Below are positions 25,801-34,911 of a stretch of 54,340 bases of DNA, one piece after another. This DNA comes from Candidatus Hadersleviella danica (GTDB lineage Bacteria; Chloroflexota; Anaerolineae; Promineifilales; Promineifilaceae). The stretch's first letter is position 1; the number at the start of each line of letters is the position of its first letter. The translations under genes and the position numbers were made by a program. Below the pieces are notes generated by a model, which worked only from the letters and a program-made list of their open reading frames with translations, was not told the DNA's origin and made no database searches. The DNA lies in contig JADJSZ010000037.1 of NCBI GenBank assembly GCA_016711405.1, positions 1 to 54,340 on the forward strand, in the 5' to 3' direction.

Positions 25801-28297
25801 GATGGCACCGATGACGATTCGGTGATTACCAGCGGAGCCATTTTTGACGAGGGCACAGATAGCTTCACGATTCCAGCGCGAACCACGGCCGTTTTTGTCT
25901 CCACCAGCCCCATCGCCCCCCCCGAACCACCTAGCTCCATAGATTTTGTGGGCTTGATGTGGCCGCGTGGTGGGGTGGTCACGGCCGTGGACGAAGGCGC
26001 ATTTGTGCCCGCTGGCTTCGATGTGTTCGTGCAAGTCTACGAAGCGGGTGTCACCGAACCAACGGGGCAGGGCGCGGGCATCGCCTGCTTCCTGCACTGG
26101 GGCCAATACGGCCAAACATGGGCCGATTTGGCCATGACCTATAACGGGGACATCGGCAACAACGACGAATACAAGGCGACCATCCCCCAAGCGACGCTGA
26201 ACGCCCTTGCCAGTGGGAGCTACGGCTTTACCACCTATTGCGAAAAGCCGGGCGAAGCCCCCAAATGGAAGCAAGATGTGTCCAATATCAACAGCGCGGG
26301 GGATGACGACCAAGGGGATGGCTTGCTGACGGTGATACCAACGGCCGACCCTCTGCCTGCCCCCGCTGGCGGCGTGTTTGTCCACCTGTTCGAGTGGCCG
26401 TGGGCAGATGTGGCCAAAGAGTGCGCCTTTTTGGCACAGGCAGGCTACACGGCCGTGCAAATCTCCCCCCCCAACGAACACCTCGTCCCCACGGCCGACC
26501 AAGGTGGCCAACCCGCCAGCGATTACCCGTGGTGGGTGCGCTATCAACCCATCACCCACGACATTACCAAACTGACCAGTCGAAGTGGTTCGTTGGCGCA
26601 GTTCCAAGCGATGCTCGATACGTGCAATGCGGCGGGGGTGGATGTGTATGTCGATGCGGTGATTAACCACATGGCCTACGAAGAGGTGGGCAATCCGCCC
26701 ACGGGCACGGCCGGCACCGAATACGACAACGGCTTCCCTTCCCCCACCACCCGCTTCTATGGCGACCAGTACACGGCCGCTGATTTCCACACCGACTGCA
26801 ACATCGCCAGCTACAGCGACCGCGCCCAAGTGCAAAACTGCAAACTCTCGGGCTTGCCCGATTTAGACACAGGCTCCGCCACTGTTCGGCAAGAATTGCA
26901 CGATTATTTGCAAGGGTTGCTCGATATGGGCGTGGCGGGTTTCCGCATTGATGGGGCCAAGCACATGGCCGCCCACGAACTGGCCAGCATTGTGGATGGC
27001 CTCACTTTACCCGGCGGTGGACAGCCCTATATTTACCACGAGGTGATTGACACCTCGACCAACGAGCGCATCCGCGATTGGGAGTATGCCCCCCACGGCG
27101 ATGTGGCCGAATTTGAGTACAGCGTCGTGGCGATGGGCACGAAGTTCAACTGCGGCGGCCACATCGCCGATTTAGAAACCCTGCCCAGCTATGCGAATAT
27201 GATGGCCAGCCGCTTTGCCGTCATTTTCACTGACAACCACGACAACCAGCGCGGCCACGGCCCCGGCGGGGCGTGCATTGTGGATCATCGGGATGGGCAA
27301 ACCCATCTGTTGGCCAATGTGTTCACCCTCGCCACGCCGTATGGCCACCCCATGCTCACCTCGAGTTATTATTGGACAACGAACCCGAACAGCGAGGCAG
27401 GCGACAGCCTCGGCCCGCCCAGCACGAACGACGGCGGCACAACATGGGGCCGGCTTGGGAGCCGAAACGCGCCCTGTGTATGGGGCTGGCCAAACGGGGC
27501 TGGATTACCCCGCGCACTGTTCGGGCAATTACCCAGCGGCCGTGGGCAACGCCGATTTGGGCTACTGGGTCTGTGAACATCGCCACCTCGCCTTGGCCAA
27601 CATGGTTGGTTTCCGCGCCGTCACCCACGGCGAGGCGGTGACGGATTGGGAGACGATTAACCCGAATCACATCGCCTTTGGGCGTGGCGAGAAGGGGTTT
27701 GTGGCGATTAACAATGGGGGAAGTTCGGCCGTACACACCTACCAAACCAGCCTCCCAGCGGGCAACTATTGCGACATCATCACGGGCAATCTCACCCCAG
27801 ATGGGCTGGCTTGCACAGGGGGCACGGTAGTGGTGGATGGCAATGGCCACTTCACGGCGACGGTGGCGGCGCAAGAGGCGTTGGCCATTCAGGTTTCAAC
27901 CCGCACGGGCTTGCCCTCGCTGACGATTGAAGATGGGGGTGTGTTGGAAGGGACGGGTGTCACCCGCACGTTGCGCCTGACGGTGACGCTGTCGCAGGTG
28001 AGTGGGGAAACGATTACTGTGCAATACGCTTCGGCCGATGGCTCGGCCGTGGCGCCGGGGGATTATGCGGCCGTGAGCGGCTCGCTGACTTTTGCGGCGG
28101 GCGAACTGAGCAAGGTGGTGGAGGTGCAGGTGGTGGGGGATGCGCTGGTGGAGGCGGATGAGACGCTGACGGTGACATTGAGCAACGCGACCAATGCGAC
28201 CATCGGCCGTGCCGTGGCCACGGGCACAATACTGGATGACGATGAGGAACCCGAACCGACAAGTTGGCGGATTTTCCTGCCGCTGGTCGTGAAGTAA
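22867..28297 (+). CDS. Bifunctional secreted amylopullulanase: pullulanase GH13 + alpha-amylase GH13 + Calx-beta (frameshifted)
   Basis: About 1,809 residues once one frameshift near 27440-27470 is allowed. A signal peptide (LRLPFLLLILVLLPARPASAA) is followed by a novel-looking module (about 25-135), a pullulanase domain with VVMDVVYNHT (about 555), GFRFDLMN (about 629), YIYGEGWNF and SKHDNETLFD, a second copy of the module (about 1025-1155), an alpha-amylase domain with VYVDAVINH, GFRIDGAKH, YHEVID and FTDNHDNQR, and a Calx-beta domain. It ends WRIFLPLVVK. Together the two heads would cut alpha-1,6 and alpha-1,4 bonds of starch or glycogen outside the cell. The ATG at 22867 has AAGGA upstream. 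The frame changes by +1 (one extra or two missing bases) before GYWVCEHRHLALANMVGF. Confidence 0.9.
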
Positions 28298-28409
28298 ACC
28301 GAAGGAATAATTCTGTTTTGGTTCCTTCCCCTTTAACAGGAGCGGAGACTGAGGGGTGCGTTTGTGGGCCCAGATTCCTTGGGCACCCCACCACCAAGGG
28401 AATTGAACC

Positions 28410-28460
28410 CAGAGGGCGCGGAGGTCGCGGAGAAAAACTCTGCGCTCTCCGCGCCCTCTG
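28410..28460. terminator. GC-rich 23-bp imperfect hairpin between convergent genes
   Basis: CAGAGGGCGCGGAGGTCGCGGAG (28410-28432) pairs with the arm at 28438-28460 with three mismatches around an AAAAA loop and is followed by TTAAAAAATTT. It separates the amylopullulanase (+) from rpiB (-), and the arms are themselves CTCTGCG/CTCTCCG heptamers. Confidence 0.65.
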
Positions 28461-28477
28461 CGGTTAAAAAATTTCCG

Positions 28478-28921
28478 CTAATTTTCAAGAGCCAAGACTT
28501 TATCGAGGCGGCGTTGGAAACGCTCGGCCGTGTCGAATTTAGCCCCCAAGAACCCTTTCACCAATTGCCGCGCCAGCGCGGGGCCGACAATTTGCCCGCC
28601 CAAACACAAGATATTCATGTCATCGTGTTCCACCCCTTGCACGGCCGAATAAATATCGTGGCACAAACAAGCCCGCGCCCCCTTGATTTTGTTGGCGGCA
28701 ATGCTCGCCCCCACCCCACTGCCACACACCAAAATCCCCTTCTCGCCCGCCCCAGCCACCACCGCCCGCGCCACGGCTTCGGCCGAATCGGGATAATCAT
28801 CGGTGGCAATATATTCGTGCGCCCCCACATCCACCACCTCATAGCCAGCGGCGCGTAGCTCGGCCGCGATTGTCTCTTTCAGGGCAAAGCCCGCATGGTC
28901 AGCACCAATCACAATTTTCAT
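28478..28921 (-). CDS. rpiB: Ribose-5-phosphate isomerase B
   Basis: A 147-residue RpiB/LacAB-family isomerase interconverting ribose 5-phosphate and ribulose 5-phosphate in the pentose phosphate pathway. Visible motifs are IVIGADHAGFALKE at the N terminus, ILVCGSGVGASIAANK (active-site cysteine and anion hole) and HDDMNILCLGGQIVG. Length is normal. It is divergent from the transaldolase gene, the next enzyme of the same pathway, with a repeat-rich region between. Confidence 0.95.
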   Translation of the reverse strand: MKIVIGADHAGFALKETIAAELRAAGYEVVDVGAHEYIATDDYPDSAEAVARAVVAGAGEKGILVCGSGVGASIAANKIKGARACLCHDIYSAVQGVEHDDMNILCLGGQIVGPALARQLVKGFLGAKFDTAERFQRRLDKVLALEN

Positions 28922-28948
28922 CTTTTTACCATCCTGTATACAATTTTA

Positions 28949-29042
28949 GCTTTCAGCCAGTCAGCATTCAGCGGTCAGCTCGTGACTATACCAGCCACAA
29001 ATGACCAATGACAAATGACCAAGAACCAAGGACAAAGAACAA
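28949..29042. repeat. CAGTCAGC and AAATGACC repeat arrays
   Basis: TTTCAGCCAGTCAGCATTCAGCGGTCAGC, then ACAAATGACCAATGACAAATGACCAAG. The array ends two bases before the transaldolase ATG, so no normal Shine-Dalgarno is present. Confidence 0.6.
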
Positions 29043-30118
29043 ATGACGAATCCCTTAATCGAACTACACCAACACGGGCAGAGCTTTTGGTACGACAACA
29101 TTCGGCGCAAATTTTTGGAAGATGGCACATTGGCCAATCTCATTGCCCACGATGGTTTGCGCGGGCTGACTTCCAACCCCGCCATTTTCCAGAAGGCGAT
29201 TGGCGAGAGCGACGATTACGACACCCACATTGCCCAATTGGTGGCCGAAGGAGCCAGCCTTAACGAAGTGTACGAGGCTTTGGTGATTGCCGATATAACG
29301 GCCGCCTGTGATTTATTCGCCGCGCTGTATACCACCAGCAATGCCAGCGATGGCTTTGTCAGTCTCGAGGTATCCCCCCATTTGGCACACGACACGGCCG
29401 GCACCATTGCCGAAGCGCAACGCCTCTTTGCCACCGTCAGCCGTCCCAATTTGATGATTAAAGTGCCCGCCACCCCTGCGGGCATCCCCGCCATCCAACA
29501 ACTCATCGGCGAAGGCATCAACGTCAATGTGACCCTGATGTTCAACATGGCCATTACGAAGCCGTGGCCGAGGCGTACATCCAAGGGGTGCGCCAGTTGT
29601 TGGCCAGCGGCGGCGACCCCGCCAAGGTCGCTTCGGTCGCTTCGTTTTTTGTCAGTCGGGTGGATTCGGCCGTGGATAGCCTGCTCCCCAGTGGAAGCGA
29701 ATTGGCAGGGCAAGCGGCCGTGGCCAACGCCAAAGTGGTCTATGAGCGGTTCCAAGAGCTATTTGGGGCGGGCTTTGCCGAGTTGGCCTTGGCGGGCGCA
29801 CGGCCGCAACGGCTCCTGTGGGCCTCCACAGGAACCAAAAACCCTGCCTATGCCGATACGCTCTACATTGATGAGTTGATTGGCCCCGCCACCGTGAACA
29901 CGATGCCCCCTGCTACGATGGATGCCTTCCGCGACCACGGCCGAGTGGCGACGACGCTCACCGAAAATGTGGCGGCGGCGCACCAACTGCTGGCCGATTT
30001 AGCCAGTGCGGGGATTGACCTCGGCCGTGTCACCCAGCAATTGCAGGATGAGGGGGTGGCGGCGTTCGTGCAATCGTTTGAGACGTTGACAGCCGCCATT
30101 GCGGGGAAAATGGGTTAG
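29043..30118 (+). CDS. tal: Transaldolase (frameshifted)
   Basis: About 358 residues after correction. The N-terminal part has SFWYDNIRRKFLEDG, RGLTSNPAIFQKAI and the Schiff-base lysine in NLMIKVPAT (about K140), followed by GINVNVTLMFNMA. The C-terminal part, in another frame, continues HYEAVAEAYIQGVRQLL, VASFFVSRVDSAVD and LLWASTGTKNPAYADTLYI. One additional C at 29551-29552 joins them exactly (NMAHYEAVAEAY). It transfers a dihydroxyacetone unit between sugar phosphates. Every family motif is retained, so base-calling error is the likeliest cause of the break. It is divergently paired with rpiB. Confidence 0.92.
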
Positions 30119-30127
30119 GAAGTGGCC

Positions 30128-30155
30128 GTAGTGGCGCAAGATATTGCGCCACTAC
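30128..30155. terminator. Perfect 12-bp hairpin, bidirectional terminator
   Basis: GTAGTGGCGCAA and TTGCGCCACTAC flank a GATA tetraloop between the convergent transaldolase and CDGSH genes, ending just before the CDGSH stop codon (30157-30159). Confidence 0.75.
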
Positions 30156-30156
30156 A

Positions 30157-30764
30157 TTAGCCCTGAAACCCATTGCGCTTGTGGGTTCCATCGCAAAAGG
30201 GTTTATTGGCCGAGCCACCACAGCGGCGGTGCCGCATTATGGCCACGAAAGGAGTGTGCCATCCGCACTCTGAATTTCAAACTCCCCTTCGAGCAGGGAT
30301 GGTGGCGAGGTTGATTTGGGTGGTTGGGGTGGGGGCGGGTTGATGCTCGGCCGTGTTTTCCGCCACCTGCCCTGCATCGGCAAAGCCAGATTTGAGGTGG
30401 GTATTGTCGCAGTAGGGTTTGTTGGCGGATGCGCCACAGCGGCACAGGGCGAGACGCATGGCGGGGGCATTAGACAAGCGAATGTCGCCGCGCACATGGA
30501 GGGGGCCATTCACCGTGGGCACAATTAGATTGGTGGTAGGAGCAGTTTCGGCTGGTCCCATCGTGCCGTTCATAAAACAGTGCGCCCGAGGGCATTGTTC
30601 GACAGCGGCAATGGGTGCCTTGCTCTGGGGCAATCCACGGCCGCATCTTTGGCCGAAACACGGCGGGCAAACGGCCGACACATTCGGCCGCGTGAATGCA
30701 CTGCTGAACGCGATAATGAATGGTGATGTCGTCGTTGTGGTAACTTTGAGTTGTCGTCGCTCAT
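30157..30764 (-). pseudogene. 4Fe-4S mono-cluster plus two CDGSH-type iron-sulphur domains, multiply frameshifted
   Basis: Reading the minus strand and changing frame several times gives one protein of about 200 residues: MSDDNS..., then HYRVQQCIHAAECVGRLPAV and FRPKMRPWIAPEQG (divergent 4Fe-4S domain), PIAAVEQCP then PSGALFYERHDGTS, then MRLALCRCGASANKPYCDNTH (first CDGSH), LLEGEFEIQSADGTLLS, and finally RCGGSANKPFCDGTHKRNGF before TAA. All cluster cysteines and histidines survive, yet at least five indels are needed. Such proteins are small redox or cluster-transfer factors. The conserved residues argue for many base-calling errors or extremely recent decay. The start ATG at 30764 lies 5 bp after the corrected GNAT stop. 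Confidence 0.7.
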
Positions 30765-30768
30765 TGGT

Positions 30769-31055
30769 TCACCAATTTTGGATGAGGGGTGGTATTCGGG
30801 GTGTTGGGCAATATACTGCTTCACAAAGGGGCAGAGAGGAACCACGCCCAAGTTGTGCGTTTGGGCATATTCTAGCCCCGCTTTGGCCAACGCGCCGCCC
30901 ACACCGCGCCCTTCGAGGGCGGTGGGCACACCTGTGTGGGTAAAGATGATGCGGTTATTGGTCAGGTGGTAGGTGAGTTCGGCCAAACGGCCGTGCAGGC
31001 GCACCTCAAATCGCTTTTCAGCTTCGTTATGGGTCACAGTGTACTCATCACTCAT
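30769..31055 (-). CDS. GNAT-type N-acetyltransferase, YjdJ/Acetyltransf_CG-like (3' frameshift)
   Basis: About 95 residues. The ATG at 31055 has GGAG upstream. Visible: HNEAEKRFEVRLHGRLAELTY, then IIFTHTGVPTALEGRGVGGALA with the acetyl-CoA loop (GRGVGGAL), and LGVVPLCPFVKQYIAQHPEY. This is the minimal GNAT fold of uncharacterised small acetyltransferases. A C4 run at 30786-30789 should be C5: then the protein ends PLIQNW with a TGA at 30769-30771. Without that base the frame runs on into the next gene. Substrate unknown. Confidence 0.8.
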
Positions 31056-31086
31056 CAAGCAATCTCCATTGTTTTTAGTTGTTGGG

Positions 31087-33892
31087 TTATTCTTGCCACT
31101 CAATCAAGTGGGCAATATAAGGGCTTGGGTCGGCAAGATCGTTTGGCCAATCGGGGAGGGAGTACGGCCGTGCCATGAAGCCGAGGTGCAGGTGGGGGCC
31201 AACAACATTGCCCGTTTGCCCTACTCGGCCCACTCTTTCCCCCGCCTCCACCACATCATTTAACGCCACATCTATCTCGCTGAGTTGCGCGTAACGGGTT
31301 TGGTAAGTCAGGCATCCCCATTGGTGCTCCACGGTGATATTCAAACCATAGGCGCGAGATGGGTCGCTTTGCACCGCCACCACCACCCCATCCGCCACCG
31401 CATAAACGGCCTCTCCTATTTGCCCCGCAAAATCGAGGCCATCATGCCCCGGCAAACCAAGTGGTTGGAAAACGGCTTCATTCGCGCCAAACTCTTGGGT
31501 AACAATCACCACATCGAGGGGCAATTCGGTGAAAAGCGGCCGTGCCACGGCCGCCATGAGCGGATACCGCGCTTCTAAGACTTGCAACGATTCCCACACG
31601 GCGGGCTGGTCGAAGATGGCACGGCCGAGCAAAGCCACCATATCCCCCTCCGTTTGCGATTGCCCCGTGCAACTCAGCGTTTCCCCATCCCACGCCACCA
31701 CATTGAGATAGCCCAGCGCGGCCAAATAATCGTTAAGGGCATTTTGGATTTGCCCCGTTTCGGCGTAGGCACGGGCGCGATCCATCAGCAAGATGGGATT
31801 ATCAGGCTGAGCCAGCAAGGCGGCATCAAACAGGCGTAGAGCCACATCATATTGCCCGCTCTCGGCCGAGATGCGGCCGTTCCACCAGCTATCCAGCACG
31901 GCCGCCAAATCGATATTAATCCGTGTTTGGCTGGCCGCCGCCAACATCGCCCCCAGCAAATCGGTCTCGTTGTTGCCCACCAAGCGCAACGTGCGCCGCA
32001 TGGCCAACTCGAGTAACGCCCGTTGCTCGTTGACATCGGTGGTGGCAAACAGGGCGATTTGTTCCTCGCTGGAGAGGCCATTAAACAGGTCGGCCGCGCT
32101 GGCGGCGTAGCTCGTCAGGGGCACATCATAGGTCGTTTGTTCGGCAAAGAGCAATCTGGACAAGCTATCCAAGCGGGTTTGGCTGTCCATCGTCGTAAAG
32201 GTCGTCTGGGCAATCGCCTCCACCACATTGGGGTCGCTAATCGTGCTTTGTTCTTGCACAGCTTGGGCAATGGTCACCAAATAGGCGGATTGGCTGGTGG
32301 CGGTGGCGGCAATGGCAAATTCGGCCGTGGCGCGGGCTTCGGCCGTGGCTTGCGCTTCGCTCACTTGGGCCATAGCGGTGGCGGCGGCCACTGTCGCCTC
32401 GGCGTTGAGTTGGGCTTGGATGGTGGTGGCGATTTGGCCATCGGCTGTGGCGGTCATGGCCACCTCGGCCGCACGGGTTTGCGCGAACGCGGCATCTTGC
32501 TGGTAAATACTCACCGTGGCCTCGGCTTCCACTTGCGCCGCCTCTTGCACTGCCACCACTGTTGTTCGCACCGATTCCTCACTTACGCCAGTATCGTGGT
32601 GGGGCGGGTGAGGTACAACCAGCGGCAACAATGAGCAAGAGGAGGACAAGGCTCCCAGCGGCCGTGGTAGCCCAGCGCACCCAGCGGGCACGCCGCGCCG
32701 CGTACCATGCCTCGTTCGCCTTTTGGATGGGTTCGATAAAGCGGTCGTGGGTCAGTTCGTACCACAAATTGCCGCCGCGCCACTCACCCCGAATGAGGTA
32801 ACGCTTCTCGAGGTCGGCCACGGCCGCGTTGGGCAAGCCACCCGTCTCGCTGTTGCCCTGAAAGACCAGCCCGCGTGTACCTGCGTCGGTAATCAGTTCG
32901 CGGGTAAACCAATCGCGCAACTGTTTGGGCGGAATACCAGTGGCTTGGGCGGTGGCGGAGAGCGATTGTTCGTAAAATTGGCTGAGGGCGGTGTTCACGT
33001 CGCCCAAATCGCGCAGGGCTTCGGCCGTAATTTGGGGCAAATCAGTTCGGGCGAGGTTCTCCCACAATTGGAAGCAGACGACTTGCATCTGCACTGGCTG
33101 GACAAATTCCCCTGCTACTTCCCCCGTGCGGGTGCGAATTTGGGCGAGGTTATGGACGAGGGTTTGAGCTACGCCGGGGGCAAACGGCCGTCCTGCGCCC
33201 GCCGCTGGCCGTTCGATGGCTTGCAAAGCGGCTTCGGTGGTCATCCGTTGCATGTAAAAACGGCCGCGAAACTTGTTTGGCACATGTTGAGCAAAGGGGT
33301 CGAGCGCGGCCACATAATCATCGCGCAAGGAGAGAACGACCCACAACAAGCTATCTTCGCGCAACGCTTGCCCCAACTGCTGGAAGAACGCTTCCCGCTC
33401 TTGCCACCGCGCCACATGGGTGGTCAAAATCTCCTCAAACTGGTCTACGATGAGGACGAGTGCGGTTTGGGGTTCTAAAGTGGCTCGCCGTTGGGCAATG
33501 TAATCCAGCAAGGTGAATTGGGCGAGTTGGGCGGGAGGGGTACGGCCGTTGTCGATGCTGAGGAGCAAGTTGTAGATGAAGATGTTGCTGGGGCGCAACC
33601 CTTCGGCGGGCAGGCCACCCGCCACACGGCCGATGGGCAACACTTCAAACTCTTCTTCGCGCAGGGCGGGGATGAGCCGGGCGTGGAGCAGGGAGCTTTT
33701 GCCCGCCCCCGACTGGGCGTAGAACAGCACCAGCGGCTCGGAGATGACCAGCGAGAGGAGGTCGCGGGCTTCGCGTTCGCGGCCGAAAAAGTACCGGGCA
33801 TCCGCCTCGCTAAAGGTGCGCGGCCCGACGTAGGGGTTGCGCGGCCGTGCCTCGGCTGGGATTGAGGGGCGATTTAATTGAGTGTCACTCAT
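31087..33892 (-). CDS. nSTAND1 NTPase joined by a membrane segment and TPR-like linker to an M23 peptidase (frameshifted)
   Basis: About 935 residues across two frames. The N-terminal nSTAND1 NTPase (about 1-400) opens NPYVGPRTFSEADARYFFGRE, with P-loop AQSGAGKSS (59-67) and Walker B LVLIVDQFEEIL. A transmembrane segment (TTAAGSLVLLLLIVAAG) follows YAARRARWVRWA. After the frame change (about 32600-32650) comes an Ala/Thr-rich coiled coil, a TPR-like stretch (QYDVALRLFDAALLAQPDNP) and a C-terminal M23 zinc metallopeptidase with GHDGLDF and PHLHLGF. STAND NTPases act as ligand-gated switches; M23 domains cut peptidoglycan cross-links. A switch that triggers wall cleavage after sensing inside the cell is an appealing inference. 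The Shine-Dalgarno GAGGAAG fits the ATG. It starts 20 bp after the HEPN gene. Confidence 0.82.
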
Positions 33893-33911
33893 GTGTTACT
33901 TCCTCAACAAA

Positions 33912-34345
33912 TTATGCACCATCTGATGCTTGTAGTTGCAGGACAAGGGATTCAACAATAGCCATCGCTTCTTCTGCCAGAGCAACCGCTTGCTTCGCTT
34001 CGGGTTCATTAAATAATTCCCATGGGGTTAGGGTTTGGCCTTCATCACCGTAATCTGTTTGCATATGAATGTCTGTCCCCAATAACTCAGCCAACTCTGC
34101 TAAGCGCATGATGGGGTTGGTAGGCAATTGAGGGAATCGCTTGCTTTCTACAATTTGGCGTAGCCAAAGGGGTTGTGGGTGCGCCCCACAGGGCCAGAGA
34201 GAGCCAGAATACTTTTGGCGGCATTTTCCACTGTGAGTTGGGCGTTATCGACGGCCGCTCGCCACCGCTCGAGACTCATATATTGGTAAGCCTCTTGCAG
34301 AAAGCCTGTTGCCAGTTTAAGGCGATAGGCAAATTGTTGGTTCAT
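33912..34345 (-). CDS. HEPN domain protein, partner of MNT (frameshifted)
   Basis: About 144 residues. The start ATG at 34345 overlaps the upstream stop as ATGA and has GGAGGGAAAAGG before it. The helical sequence has YQYMSLERWRAAVDNAQLTV, ENAAKSILALSG and GRTHNP, then IVESKRFPQLPTNP, MRLAELAEL and a C-terminal helix. This fits small HEPN proteins paired with minimal nucleotidyltransferases. I do not see the canonical R-x4-6-H ribonuclease motif, so it may be a non-catalytic HEPN or use another mode. The frame breaks at a G4 run (34169-34172) where a fifth base restores THNPLWLRQIV. Confidence 0.75.
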
Positions 34346-34815
34346 ACCTTTTCCCTCCAAGCTAATTGCCAGTTGTGGCTGGGGAATGTTTGCCATTGCC
34401 ATATGAATTCGCGCCCTTTTTGGTGGCGAGATAACCCCTTTTGCGTAGCAACTGGCGCAAATAGTGTAGGTGGTTGTGGGCATAGTTTTGTTTGTCGTAG
34501 AGGATGAGACCATCTAGGGCAATATCAAGGAAGAGGGAGGGCACGGCCGATTCAAATTCCGTAGGTGTTTTGGTTAAGAGAGCAATAGCCCCCGCCATAG
34601 TGGCGGCAATACCTTTTTAGGGCGAGATGACGAGCGAACGGCCGTTCGGGCAACCCTTCTGCAATCAACAACAAATCCCAATCGCTATCTGGCCGAGCAT
34701 CGCCACGCGCACGGGAGCCGAAAAGAACCAGAGCCACCAAATCATCGCCCAAAGCCTCTTGCAAAGCCGAGGTGACAGGCTGAAGTTGTTCCGTCAATGG
34801 GTTTAAATGATTCAT
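34342..34815 (-). CDS. Minimal nucleotidyltransferase (MNT), toxin-antitoxin type (two compensating frameshifts)
   Basis: About 157 residues of a polymerase-beta-fold nucleotidyltransferase. The active-site motif is FGSRARGDARPDSDWDLLLI (GS-x-D-x-D). The frame then changes at a T5 run on the plus strand (34614-34618, one too many), continuing GIAATMAGAIALLTKTPTEF and LYDKQNYAHNHLHYLRQLL. A second shift near 34414-34421 restores a tail GREFIWQWQTF whose TGA overlaps the HEPN start. In known MntA/HepT pairs the MNT protein adenylylates its HEPN partner. The overlap strongly supports a functional pair, here within a SIR2/nSTAND cluster. Confidence 0.8.
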
Positions 34816-34816
34816 C

Positions 34817-34911
34817 GTGTTAGCCCTTCAGCATTAGCCCTGTCAGCATTTCAGCATTTCAGCTCTCTCGCTGACTGGCTGACTGGCTGACAAGCTGACT
34901 CGCTAATTAGC
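34817..34911. repeat. CAGCATTT and GACTGGCT repeat arrays between SIR2 and MNT genes
   Basis: GTCAGCATTTCAGCATTTCAGC is followed by CTGACTGGCTGACTGGCTGAC, an inverted relation able to fold. It separates SIR2 from MNT but leaves the genes co-directional. Confidence 0.55.

Noticed and set aside
25441..26835. Long antisense open frame (464 codons) opposite the amylopullulanase; likewise 16942-18075 and 2087-2989
   Set aside because: They lie fully opposite genes with clear catalytic motifs, have no recognisable domains, and are expected where GC-biased codon use and CGGCCG iteration remove stop codons.
28398..28412. Reverse-strand GGGTTCAATTCCC resembling a tRNA T-arm
   Set aside because: Only three stem pairs form and no other tRNA parts are present; it belongs to the GC-rich hairpin region.
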